From: Apostichopus japonicus
Taxonomy: Eukaryota; Echinodermata; Holothuroidea; Aspidochirotida; Stichopodidae
Length of the DNA stretch: 64,000 bases
Reading direction: 5' to 3'
NCBI RefSeq assembly: GCF_037975245.1
Contig: NC_092568.1
Location: 17,749,001 to 17,813,000, forward strand
Made by a program: the position numbers and the translations under genes. Below, in pieces: positions 13,563 to 26,306 of the stretch. Below the pieces are notes generated by a model, which had not been told where the DNA came from, did not search any database, and saw nothing but the letters and a program-made list of their open reading frames with translations. Positions within the stretch are counted from its first letter, which is position 1; every line of letters begins with the position of its first letter.

Positions 13563-14959
13563 TTATTAATACCCATATATCGTTAGTCCACTGCAGAGGA
13601 AAGTAACAACACAAAGCTGCTGCATTTTAAAGATATTCTCAATACTGGGATACAGGGTTCGACTAACAATACGGGGGGAAAATCCTTCTTCATACAAGTT
13701 ACATTGTCTGTCACCAAAATGAACCTTTTATTAAGTTTAGCCATGGAAGTCTAACCAAGTGAAGCATTGTTTGTCATTCCCTGAACTGAGTTCAATGCCT
13801 CACTATTATTAGTTACATGGCAATCCCCTGCACATCACCACACACACACACACACATTATACTAGAACATATATATACGAGACCATGAGACTAATTCTAT
13901 ACTTTGGATAACCCTAAACATCTCTCAAAATTGGCAAAATAACTTAATCGTGGTTTAACTTTCCACAGTCAGATAAATCTCCAGAAATGATAACATGTAA
14001 CATTAACCCAGTTACTGTGAGGATTTTGGCTATAACGTCCTCCAGTTAGACTAAAAACAAAAACACACACATTGGTACATTTCTCTCGTATAGCATATCA
14101 CTAACTCGCAAATGCAAATAACTCGTAGCCTACTTCATAATATGAAGTATACATATTGTGACATTAAACGTATCGAAACCTTCTCGTCCCCTTTTGTCCC
14201 ACTGACCCCTCCCTTCCACCCCATGAACTATACACGTGTGTTCTTTTCCAATTCTTTCATCTTTCTCTTTTCTCTTCAATATTAATCTTTATATGAATAT
14301 TATTAAACAACACACACCGCATTGGTCGATCTGTATCGTTATAACAGTGAACAAGCGCCGAGCAAAGTCCAACGTGGGATTCCTGTGTTGAGATTGTTAA
14401 GAGTTGAACGGAATCGACTCATTTTCAGCTCTTCGAGAATTGCGGTTAACTTTCAGACGATATTCATGTTTACCTGTATGTTCAACTGGAGGTGGTTTTT
14501 TTCATATCTTTTTTCCCAGTCGTAAATGCGTGGGCCGAAATATGGCCTCCTTTTATGTCAAGCAAAATTCATCATCATCATTTGAATTTGTTACTATAAA
14601 GTTATGAAAGGAACTCGGTTACTGTGCACTGAAGTAACGTCTAAGCCGATAGGCAATACCTTTATGCTTTTATATATACGCAGTAGACCGTTATGGGTAG
14701 ACTTTTCAACAGGTATTGCATATTCAGTCGTAGTGAAACCCCTCCCCCACGGCTGAAAGGACACACTGACAGTGTGTTATAAAAGCTTGAAGTATGTAGC
14801 TCGGCGGTATTTAATAGAATCCAGAGTGTTTGTGCAAAGATCAAACACCAACGTAGAGCGGGGTAGTAAAACAATTTTTTATTTATTTATTCGGAAAACG
14901 AAGTAGTCAAACGCTATAGGCCTTACACATTGTTAAAGCTTGACTCAAAGTAGCAGAAA
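13563..14959 (+). promoter_or_regulatory. Upstream region of the methyltransferase gene
   Basis: This 1.4-kb stretch lies before the start codon and must include the promoter and 5' UTR unless there are further upstream exons. It holds an (AC)n run at about 13840-13857. I see no confident TATA box or initiator; 'ttttatatatacgc' at about 14668 is the only TATA-like string and is 290 bp from the ATG. Confidence 0.3.
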
Positions 14960-15306
14960 ATGGATACCAACAAACCACCACTGGTACCTCCGAAGATGGC
15001 TACCGGAGGTATAACTCCGGGACCACCACCAGGGGTAGCACCACTGGGTATGGCGGCACCGTCGGTCAATGGACCTATGTTAGGACCACCTGGAGGTGGA
15101 CCGATGATAATGCCTGGTATGGAAGCGTCTGGAAATGAAACCCTTCCAATGTTCGGACAGAGAATCGCACAGACGATCAATGGAGGGTTTTTAACTCTTT
15201 CTATAGCGGCAGGGCACCAGACAGGATTATTTACAACACTTGGTCGATACGAAGGAGTTGCAAAAACGTCTCAAGAAATAGCCACGGATGCAGGATTAAA
15301 AGAACG
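14960..15306 (+). CDS. Rv2258c-like SAM-dependent methyltransferase, exon 1 of 4 (residues 1-116)
   Basis: First coding exon of a four-exon gene whose spliced product is 412 residues. The ATG at 14960 is the first in frame: a TAG lies three codons upstream, and the context gaaaATGG is favourable. Residues 1-57 are a Pro/Gly/Met-rich low-complexity leader. Residues about 60-116 begin the N-terminal winged-helix/dimerisation domain typical of this family (FGQRIAQTINGGFLTLSIAA, then a helix rich in EIATDAGL). The exon ends in the donor CG|GTAGGT with two bases of an Arg codon, completed by the first base of exon 2 at 35341. Family members are predicted class I methyltransferases, probably cytosolic; the substrate is unknown. 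The Pro/Gly leader looks like an addition to the bacterial-type core, and its role cannot be told from sequence. Confidence 0.88.
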
Positions 15307-15447
15307 GTAGGTTAAATATTTTACACATATAGGTCTTAAACCATATCTAGTGTATATACAAACGGCAATATAAATGCCTAAGGTTAAGCATTATTCGTCG
15401 TCACTCTTCGCTGAGTTTTATAGTTAGTAAACTGGAAAAGGGTTTAG

Positions 15448-15491
<44 letters not shown>

Positions 15492-16277
15492 CATATATAT
15501 ATATATATTTACAGGTCTATACTCTATACAGGCTGTTCCATCATAGTCCAAATATGCACGTACATATATCATATAGTATCATAATACATGGTTTACAATG
15601 TGATCATTTGTACGTCGGTACAGGTGCACGAAGCATATAGACAGTCCATTATCATTGCATCGCTTGAATATGTAGCTACATAGTCGAATAATGTATACAT
15701 ATATCGGTCAATGGCTTTACCATCATTCCCTTTATTTACTTTCATTGTGACATGTTACACCACTGTCAATAATTTCAACAATATACCTTGAATATACACA
15801 TAGCGTTGATCAATTTTGTTCACATTTATAGCTACTTGGCACCAAGCTGTGTTAAAACATTGCATGGACTATTTTACGGTGGATTGTAACGTTTGGCCAA
15901 GTCATGTGATGTACACACGCCATGGGATTCCCCTTGAGTTCAAGTTAGATCTCTGTGTAGTTACAACAAGTTGCCTCCTTCTATTAACCGTTTCATCTGA
16001 TACAGAACAATTTGTGTCCTACAAATTTATCGTTTCATCTCTTACTTGAAAAGCCCCGAAGTTCATAAGTTCAAGTTTGGTGGACTAAGTAAAAAAAAAA
16101 CAATTATGTTTTCAGGTAACTTGTCTTTAGTTCTTTTAGAGGGATATAATAAGGCTTACCCAAATCGAGGCAACATTTAACAAAAGTTTCACTTTTTATC
16201 ATTTTTATCCAAATTGTTGTACATAAGTATATATAAGCATGTAAATGGTTAATTGCCAATCAAAAGGAATCGCGTAT

Positions 16278-16800
16278 CTACTACTCAATAACCGTTAGTA
16301 TATACCAACATTATACATGCCATCCAAAACTTCTGAATTCATTTACATTCTCGCATCCAAAATTTATCATCATGTCATTTCTCACAACTTGATTCAAGTT
16401 TTCTTGGCATAAGATTTAAAAGTATAGCTTGTCGCTGTGATATATCAATACCAATTAACAGCAATTCAGTTACAATGTACATAAGTAAGTAACAATATAC
16501 TTAAGTATATGAAAACATGAAATGAGATTATGGTTATTGAGCTACTACTCAATAACCGTTAGTATATACCAACATTATACATGCCATCCAAAACTTCTGA
16601 ATTCATTTACATTCTCGCATCCAAAATTAATCATCATGTCATTTCTCACAACATGATTCAAGTTTTTTTGGCATACTAAGATTTGAAAGTATAGCTTGTC
16701 GCTGTGATATATAAATACCAATCAACAGCAATTCAGTTACGATGTACATAAGTAAGTAACAATATACTTAAGTATATGAAAACATGAAATGAGATTATGG
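16278..16800. repeat. Tandem duplication, 264-bp unit x2
   Basis: The second copy begins at 16542 with the same 'ctactactcaataaccgtta' as 16278 and runs to 'aaatgagattatgg' at about 16800. The copies are near-identical, with a few substitutions and a 3-bp insertion, so the duplication looks recent. It lies in intron 1. Confidence 0.92.
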
Positions 16801-17521
16801 TATTAATTTTATCCCCTTCCCTTTTTTGGATTTATCTTGAATTTGATCGCCAGCAGATTTTTCTATATTACGCTATGGAATTGAGATCAACATTTCTTCA
16901 AACAGCCACGAAACTTTATATAGGCCTATATATCTATTTCCATTTGAATTCTACATTAAATTCTATTCCAAGTTATACTTCGTCATACAAGTTCGTCTCG
17001 GTTCTTCAGGGAATAATTCATGATAAGGAAATAACATATAAAAATAAAAATTAGGATCAGCATAGAATTATTGTCATAAACATAAAAGAAAATCCTTCTT
17101 TGAACAAGATCGAAACCGTTGGCCTACAACATGCACATCGTCGGATTTGTTACACATACAATACATAGCCTACAGTAAATGTACATTCTTAGCACCATTT
17201 GAACTTTGTACGTGCGTAAAAGCTTTAAAAAAAAAGAAGAAAGAAATAGTATTGAAACCACAATATTGTTTGCAAGGTTTTTGAGGTTGATTCTAGTATC
17301 AATTCTACTGTCTGGTTGTTACCCCGACAGTAATCTCTCAAGCATTGATAAAACGTCTTTTTCAATTTTTATATATTTACACAAGTTTTGCAGCAGATAA
17401 TCTGTTTCCCGTTCATGTTTTTTCCTTATAGATAGATATAGGTGCAAACTGCGTGAAGGTCACGAAAATTGCGTGGCTAGTACGGTATACCGTATATCCT
17501 AACAGTCAATTATACACAGGC

Positions 17522-17563
<42 letters not shown>

Positions 17564-17654
17564 GCCTCAATACTATTGTGTATCATTTATGAATAGGTAG
17601 TCTTCGGATCAAAGTATTGTTAGCATAATTATAACGAAATTTTCGATAAGCTGT

Positions 17655-17720
17655 AATTATCAGATTAATTAATTACCATTATACATATACATATCACAGT
17701 AAATAGGACAGAGCACAGTG
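17655..17720. repeat. Dispersed short repeat related to the intron-3 duplication
   Basis: 'attaattaccattatacatatacatatcacagtaaata.gacagagca' matches phrases in the duplicated unit at 40585-40635 and 40748-40800. This suggests a dispersed element in the gene's introns. Boundaries are unclear. Confidence 0.5.
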
Positions 17721-20700
17721 AACCCACTTAGCATAATATAGGTCTAAGGCGATAGGACTAAGGTTCTCTTTGTATTTCATACTATCCTTGATAAATATTT
17801 CTAACAATAGAACGTATACCGGTAAATACTATGATTATATAAGTCAATTCAATTGTGTTTGATAAAACAATCAAAGACCTATTAGCATCTTGCGTGATTC
17901 ACCAAATAGGGGGGAGGGGGGGGGGGGGGTGACATAATATCAATCAAGATCACTTTTTATTTTCTACCTGCAAACCACCATGCGCTATAAAGATATCATG
18001 GTTATGAAGACTCTCATTAAGATGGCAGACCTAATTAACGTGAGGTTGTAAACTTGAACAAAATGAATATTCATCAAATGACAATTTTTCAAATAGTTTT
18101 TCATGAATCTTTTTTTGATACGTTATTGAACAAATGAAAACTGACTGGGAAATTATAAACAATGGAAAAGAACGGAGAAATAAATATTTTGGTTGGCTAG
18201 AACAGGATCCGTTTCTTTCTCTGCTTTTGTTCCCCCATGCACTGATTCAAGTTTGGCAGCGTGTAAAGAAAAATAAAACAATTTTTTTACAGAATTTATA
18301 AAATTCATTAATCATTTGAGAGACATTTTTATCATCTTATTCTCATTCTATGAGAATGTCCCGAAATAACGACTCTATCAACAACTGGATTCCGTTTGTA
18401 AAGTGCATGAAGCTTTCAAGTCTAGCTCGTGCTGAGTGAAAATAATCACAACAGTTTCAAAAAATCCTCGCTTGGTAAAACTGAGATTAATTTCTCGTGG
18501 AATTCAAATATATTTCGAATCCACCATCATAGAGTGCCTTTTCACTCTGTAATTTACGCCTTACCCTTAAAAATGAAAATTACCTTTTGGAAGTCAGAAG
18601 CGCTTACGGACACATTGTCCACTAGCTTTACAAGGCTTTCTCATAGCTGGTTTGTGGTTTTATGGAGGAATTTCGCTTTAGATTTAATCGGTTAGATATA
18701 AGTACCGACATAATTTGTATTTCCGATGACCTAATTTTATCTTTTGTTTATTAGAAATAATATATACAAGGTAGAATCTATTCAATTTTCTTTCCAGTTT
18801 AGTTAGCCAAACAATGGCAAATTGTACTTCAAAACAAGGTTCATACAGGCAAGCTGAAACATTTGCTTATCATAACTAAATAAATAAGTAAATAAGAGAC
18901 AATGCATTTGGACAGAAAGTTTATCTTCTGATCATATCGAGTTCCTCAAATTGTAGACATGTATTGTTTCAACAAGGATTTTATTTTCAACATTACGATG
19001 AACGATTGACAATTAATAACACATAAAAAGCAAAAAAAAAAATAAAAAATAAAGAATTGTGAAAGAAATTGCGAAGATAGTTATTTTACGAACAATAGCC
19101 TCAACAATCCCTCCAGACTTAACTTTTCATTAACTGTTTTGTAAAGCAATTAATTTATACACTTGTAAATTGAAGAACTTTTCATGGTATGCCTTGCCTA
19201 TAAATTCTAAGAGAAATAAGGGACCATTAAACGCTTGATTTTCTTAAACTATATTATACTTTAAGAAAAGTGAAAGAATTACGTTCCAGAATCAATATCT
19301 ACTACAACGTTTATTAATGACATTGAGTCATACGTTTCTTTATTTTTATGAAAGAAACTATCTGATATTTATGAATTAAGAGCACCACCACATAAACAAT
19401 CTATGCTTTTTTAAGTCGTTCATGTAACCGCTGGAAACAGAAAGACAAATTTGTATTTTAATATTTATCTTAGAGAAGACACTTTCTTGCAAGCAGTTCC
19501 ATCCTCACTTTGATTTTAAATTTGAACTTTAGTGATCATGACATTCTCCAAGAGAGTATTGCTTAAGTTTTTTTTCTTCCAACGATTGGATTAACTTTCT
19601 TCGATGGTACAAACCGATGTATAACAAATGATTCATTACCTAGCCTCCATTTCAGCTTTAACTTTATTTTCATATCTTACTATAGCATTGAAATCACCAA
19701 AACGCCAAAAACATAAAACAAAAAGCAAAGAGAAGCAATAGGAGGGCAAAAACGCTAACCATTTTCTTTTCTCTCTTTTTTCTTGTTTTCTAAGTCAAAA
19801 CCCAATTTTATCTCGTCAGTAGCAGCCAAAAATATAAATGGATTGTAAATACAAGCTATGGTAAAATGCAAAACAGCTGTTGTTAGGTATAAAGGGGACA
19901 GATGTATCGGTATTATGTAGTAAATGTCATCTGCAGAAATCACTAATCACTCTCGAGGTATCCCAGGAGTATCTTAGTCTCTCGCTGCCATTATTATAAA
20001 CTTACAAGCCTGTTATTGAAGAGAAGGCTGGAGAGTGAAAATGAAGAGAGAGAGAAAGAAATAAAGAGAGAGATGTAGAGCTGTGAAACTACATAAGAGA
20101 TAGATCAGATAAGACCAGATCTGGAAGGTGGAGATTTAAAGCAATATATCAGAAATTTCATAAGGTATTGATATATTAGATAAGCAACGTTCAAATTTAA
20201 AGGGATAAGCTATATGTACATATTTTAAATAGTTAACAAAATATACTGCATTCATAAAAATGAGAAGAGACATGAAATAAATCATTCACAAGTACCAAGT
20301 TTATTGATATTTTCAAATCGGGGATTAGAATTCAAATGATTTTACAAAGAGAATAACCCTTTGTATATGGTACGGCCGAATGTATGTATGGTCTGTGCAT
20401 GTATACGTTGTCAAGAAAGGTTGTCAAATTGTTTAGCACAACAGTCACAACAGTGTATAAGAGTGACGATATTAAAAACAAACAAAACACTACTGTACTT
20501 CAATTAAGATAATATTTACAACCACTCATAGAAAAGAGGATATATATTAGAAATATTTAAACTTATATTGAACTGAAGGGGGTATTTTCAAATTTGCCTT
20601 TTGTACTCTGAAGTGCAGTTTAAGTGCCTTTCAAGTGCAATATGGAAAACTGTGATACTATCTGGAAGAAGAGCAGTACGTTTTATATTTATGCATAGCT

Positions 20701-21202
20701 TTGGCCAAAAATTTATGTGCATGTAATAAAACGGAGTATCTAGGCCTTTTTTGAATTCATCAACCTTACAGCAATTCGTACATATTCTGCACTCATCAAA
20801 AAGCCTCAAAACTGAGAGCTTGTTCCTTACACAGGTTACATGATTGAAAGCCGTTTTGCGCATTATTAATTGAAGGTAGAACATATACGTGATTTTTTAC
20901 ATATCTGTTGTACACACGCTGGTATAATGAGACATAACATATGCAAAAAGTGTGATTGGAACATTCTACGTTTGTTTTACCTCAAGTTAGGAAGTGTATA
21001 GCAACAATAATTTGACATTTGAACTTACTGAAAGTAGCAATGTTTCGTAAAGTTTTCAAAATATGTTATCCTATTGAATATGTGTACTTTCACGGGGTCA
21101 TTCGCAGTGTACTGTATAGGCCTATTGCACACAGTAAAAGCCTGGTTATCAGTTCAGCTCACATGAAGCGATTTGGTATGTTTTGTATAATGAAACAACT
21201 TA

Positions 21203-21250
21203 AATTACTTTGAAGTTAATTACTTAAAGTTAATTACTTAAAGTTAATTT
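21203..21250. repeat. Short 16-bp tandem repeat x3
   Basis: 'ttaattacttaaag' units occur in a row. Minor and intronic. Confidence 0.6.
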
Positions 21251-22611
21251 GTGACATCAGTATATGACTTAATATTCACTTGTATCAAACTTTATATTTC
21301 CACGAATGCAAAAGATATGAGTCCATTGAGAAAATTGCAACAACAAAAAAAGGGATGGGAGAATAAAATGAAGAAAGGCACATTTACAATTCACAAGACC
21401 GTAGTTTATCAACGTTTAAGATAACTACCATAATTACCACTTTGACAATTTTTATCAGTTGTTTATACCATGTACGATTTCGCTTCCTACGGTTAAACGA
21501 GGTTTTTATGCTAAGTTTTTTTAAATTCTCGGTAATAAAATCCAACACAAATGCACGTCAGCGGTAACTCGACGAGTCAAGATTCATTTCAAAGGATAAA
21601 GAAATAATTGACAGCTTTAAACTGTTCTGATTTTTCTATTGCACTTTACTAGTAATCAGCTTCAGAAATAGCTCACATGGAAACACTATAAATATCCTCC
21701 AATAAACGTTCCTTTTTATTAAAAAAAAGAAGAAGAAATATCAGCAAATGTTTCTACTATAATGCTTCTTTCAAAAACATAAATCCATGTAATTTATATT
21801 TTAGTTATATTTCTTGCTATTTATTAAGTGTTTATGTCGCTATTGCTTTATCTTTATAGCGTTGAATTTTATAAGAAGGTTAATATGTGAGTTTATTTTT
21901 GTTCGTATTTGCGTGGGTCTTACCAGTCCACTTGTACATATCTATGTCACATAGATCAGAGATAGAAGATGGGCTTTACAAATACCGTATATTCTATCTA
22001 CCTTGTGATAGCTAAACATTTTTTTTGTAACTGTACAAATGCAGTCACGAAAAGGCTTAGTCCAATATTATTAAGTAGTTTACATTTGTATACATTGTCA
22101 TGTATATTTTTCAGTTTTCGACAGCCTCATTTTCCTTAAAAGGTGTACAACCTATAGCTATACCGCACATTATACAACGAAAATATCATATAAGGCAACA
22201 TACAAGAGGGGCAACACACCGACTTCACCTTTCAATGTAGAGACATTGATATTGGATTCTATGATTATTTTTTATTGGTTTCTTATTATATATGAAGGTG
22301 TAGAACATTTTGAAAAGTACTGATATGCAGAACTTACTCATTTTTATACGATACTGATACATTAACAATTTCCCCCGTCTTGATGTTTGTTGAAGATATT
22401 GAGCCAATCTAAAGGCAAGATATTGATAAAAAAACAGTAATGGTATATGTTTTCAATGCTGAAAGTCACCTGTGAACATCATTGACAATGACCTTGCTAT
22501 AACAGAGCTGAAAATTTGCTGAGATTAAATATTGTACTGCAGTGTGTTAGCATTCTGAAATATTACCTGATTTTAAAGTGAGTCAAATTAAACTAGAGGC
22601 CCCGATGAATG

Positions 22612-22852
22612 TGAAAACATAATTCTGTGAGTACTGTAGTATGAAAACATAATTATGTGAGTTCTGTAGTATGAAAACATAATTATGTGAGTACTGTAGT
22701 ATGAAAACATAATTCTATGAGTACTGTAGTATGAACATAATTCTGTGAGTACTGTAGTATGAACACATAATTCTGTGAGTATACTGTAATATGAAAACAT
22801 AATTCTGTGAGTACTGTAGTATGAAAACATAATTCTGTGGGTACTGTAGTAA
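22612..22852. repeat. 30-bp minisatellite, about 8 copies
   Basis: The unit 'aattctgtgagtactgtagt' plus 'atgaaaacat' is repeated from about 22612 to 22852, with single-base variants and 2-bp deletions in the middle units. The minus-strand frames rich in TELCFHTTVL are translations of this array and not a gene. Confidence 0.95.
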
Positions 22853-25412
22853 AGGAATTGATAAGTTTCAATTTCTTTTTTGGTTCTTTGGTGACTATTT
22901 TTGGTCTTTCTGGCATGGGCTATTTTTGGAAAATGCTACTGGCCGCATCACATACGCCCGTCATTGATTCACCAGATTTAGTTTTCATTTCAAATATTTA
23001 ATATATATTTAAGATAACGTTGACTTCGTCCGAGATAACTATTTCGATTAATCGAACGCCTTAATGAGATAATTGTGCTCAGTAATTAATGATCGTTAGA
23101 TGCTATATAAACATATTGATGTAGCTTAGCGTGAATTAATTACCTTGTTCACGTTGTAATGAAACTTTGCTCGGTACCGGAAGATCCCGATGGTCCGAAA
23201 CAGAACCTAAACAACTAAAAAAAGGAAAGAAAGTGCAAGGTTGGACAAAAGTTAGTTTGTTAACTTGATTATGACCACTGAGAACGTATTCAATCATCAA
23301 TTTTGTTTTTCATCAAGATTCTGATATTTCACTGATATTTTCATAAAGAGATAACATGAAGTATAGCCAACAACTACACTCTACTAACATTTTGCATAGC
23401 TTCTCTTCGTTATTAAAGTTTTCCAAATGAACTTGGCTTGAAATGATTTAAATGAGAGCGTTGACCGTACGCTTTCCAGGGCCTAAGTCCAATCACTAAT
23501 CGTCTTTCGCTTATAATAATTGCTTAAGTGATAAAATAATCATAGCAGCAGCTGCCTAATTACGTTGAACTGCAATACATTGCGACTTTATCAATAAATA
23601 TAGTGCAATTATGTGTGTACAAACTGTTTGAAAAAATATTTGACGAAAAGAAACTGAAAACTTATTCTTATTTCAACAGTTTAGGCTGACCAACCTTTTG
23701 TTATAGATTCATCATGCCTATATATTAGCACACAGTTTTCTTTTTGAAAGATTTGTCTTCATTTTCGATTCTTTCATGTTCTGTGTTATTGGCTTATCTT
23801 TAAACGTACTCATAGTTAAAATATTAGTATGTAGTTTATATAGACCAATCATGGTAATTAATTTGACGTTACTCTTCGTTCTGTCTTATACAAATATAGT
23901 CAATATGTTCATGTCCTATAAAGTTCTTTATATGATAGTTCATTAATTACATACAACTTAGCCTATTTCATCAATTTCCAATTATATTGTAATCTTTTTA
24001 CGTTCTTTGAGTTCAACAACACGGTAAATCTCAATTTATTCATCATGTAGTGAGCGTGAATGTTGTACATAATGATTCAGTGCTAAAGGAATACGTCTTT
24101 TGCAACTTTCTTTATATCTCTATATGTAACCATTGCTGGATGAAGACCGAAACTGGGAAGGTTGTTTAAATACTTTTTGTTTCAATTGTCATGATCGTTT
24201 GAACAATCCTCAATGAGTATATGTGGTCAAACTATACGGGTAATACTGAATAAACAATGTAAGCCTACTTCAGGAGAGAAACGAGAGGTACTCCATCATG
24301 TTTCTGTAAACCTCTCGACAGCTTAAAAACAGAAAATCTCTGCTCTTGACAGCCCATTTCTTTTTTTAAGTTATGACCAATGAATTGCTAAGACTATATG
24401 TATACACCAGCTATGCTCTTACATATACATTATATAGTATAATAGCGTCCATGCTGTAACGTTTAAATGCTTCGCCAATCCCTCCCGAGGCATGAAAACA
24501 AGCTTTACCTATTTACATGCTGTACAGTTATCCTCTCGCTTGGTAAGAGGCAAAGAATTTGAAGTGTTAGAAGAACGAATCGGAAGTAAGAGAAATGGAA
24601 TCAGATTTTCACGCCACAGGGGTGTCTTATCTTGAACAAATCCTCTCGAAATCTTGCGGCATACAGTCTCTTAATAGACGTAATGGGTGAAAAAGTCAAG
24701 CTTTTCATAGTGGGCTTCTTTTAAAAACTGCTCCAGCGAAGTTAAAAGTAACCATTTCCCCCCTTTTAAATCCTATGTTGAAAAGACGTTCAGATACATT
24801 ATTCAAATGCAACTGCATGAAAGAAGAAACCGTTACATAACCTTTCATGAAAGCTTCGGACTGAATATTATGTAATGAATTCAAGTTCTGAGATCTCAAT
24901 CATGAAACTAAAACTTAGACATTTGAAATAGTATCTGCAGTATAAAGGAATTTGACATGGTTACGGTAACAGCAATATACGGTTATATTAAAGTAAGATT
25001 TTACTTGAAGCGAACATTAATTAATGTCATTATCCATCTTATATCTTGTAAAATTCCTTGTGAATGCCAGGGCCATGAGAGCAAATACTCATTTTTTTTT
25101 TATATACACAACTGAATTTGAAAGCATAAGGACCTGTTATCAATTGATGTTTAGATGTGCTTCAGATATTGAGAGGGATTTATGAAATTACAAACCAGAA
25201 AGGAAATATCTCTTTCATAGTAAACTTTAGTTTAATATATAGTATCACTACTACGGCTTTTTGCACATTTATTAAGTTATGATTGTCAATTTTAAAGTAT
25301 AATGATATATAGGCTGTTTACCTCCATACAAGAAATAAACACGAGTGTGAACTCGTGATTTCCACTTTCAAAAATTGTTAACACTAAAAACTCACAGGCA
25401 TATTGTTCTGTT

Positions 25413-25943
25413 ACAATATTTAGATGTAAAGTAGGGAGGATGTGAATTTCTTCAATTGGAGGTTGATACATGACAACATAGGAAGCAGCCACACTTTATA
25501 AACGATGTGATAAGTAACATTTAAGCTGTAAAAGGCGATGTCTTTCAAATTTTAAAGAATATAGTCTCGCACTGTCATTTTCATGAATTTTATGACAGCA
25601 GGTATTGTTGTTAATTTCGTGGCTTAGAGAACAGCGTCATTTAACGGTTACTTGCCACAAAAAGAATGATATTTAACAAGTTAAAGTTCAATAAATGGCG
25701 CTTTTTATATTGGGTTGTCAATTTCTAGCAAGTTTACATATCCTATTGAGTATATTTCCTGATCAAGATTGCAATCGATATAAGGTATACTGTTTATTCA
25801 CAATATTCAGATGTAACGTGTAGGAATGATGTGAAGTTCTTCAATAGGAGGTTGATACATGATAACATGATAACAAGCGGCCAAACGTTATAAACGATGT
25901 GATGAGTAACATTGAAACTAATAAGTGGCTGTCTTTCCAAGCT
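25413..25943. repeat. Dispersed duplicate pair (about 140 bp each)
   Basis: 25413-25552 and 25799-25943 share 'acaatattyagatgtaa', 'gatgtgaakttcttcaat', 'ggaggttgatacatga' and 'ttataaacgatgtgat.agtaacatt', with roughly 80% identity by eye. About 245 bp of unrelated sequence separates them. Confidence 0.75.
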
Positions 25944-26265
25944 GCGATTTATCAAACTAAGATACAAATACTACAATGTTATATAACAACGGGACATTTA
26001 TCTATAGCGAATATATATAATAATATATTTGTTCACTAAAGAAGGGGAAAATATCGTCCAGACTATTTCATATATTAGAGTATAACTTTCAAAATTGCTA
26101 ATTTTGCTCTCCATAATCTTAAGTTAATTTTAAAATTTGAGGTTAAAATTTCAGAATGAAGAACTTATTGCTACCGACATTTATGTAAAAAATGTGATTA
26201 CAAAATGAGCTCAAAATCGCTGCTAAAATTTTGAGAGGCATTTTCATATTTTCTCACAAATATAT

Positions 26266-26306
<41 letters not shown>

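Noticed and set aside
14923-15180. Minus-strand Gly/Pro/Ile-rich ORF opposite methyltransferase exon 1
   Set aside because: Shadow of the Pro/Gly-coding leader on the other strand.
22588-22916. Minus-strand repeat ORFs rich in TELCFHTTV
   Set aside because: By-product of the 30-bp minisatellite; unit indels shift the frame.
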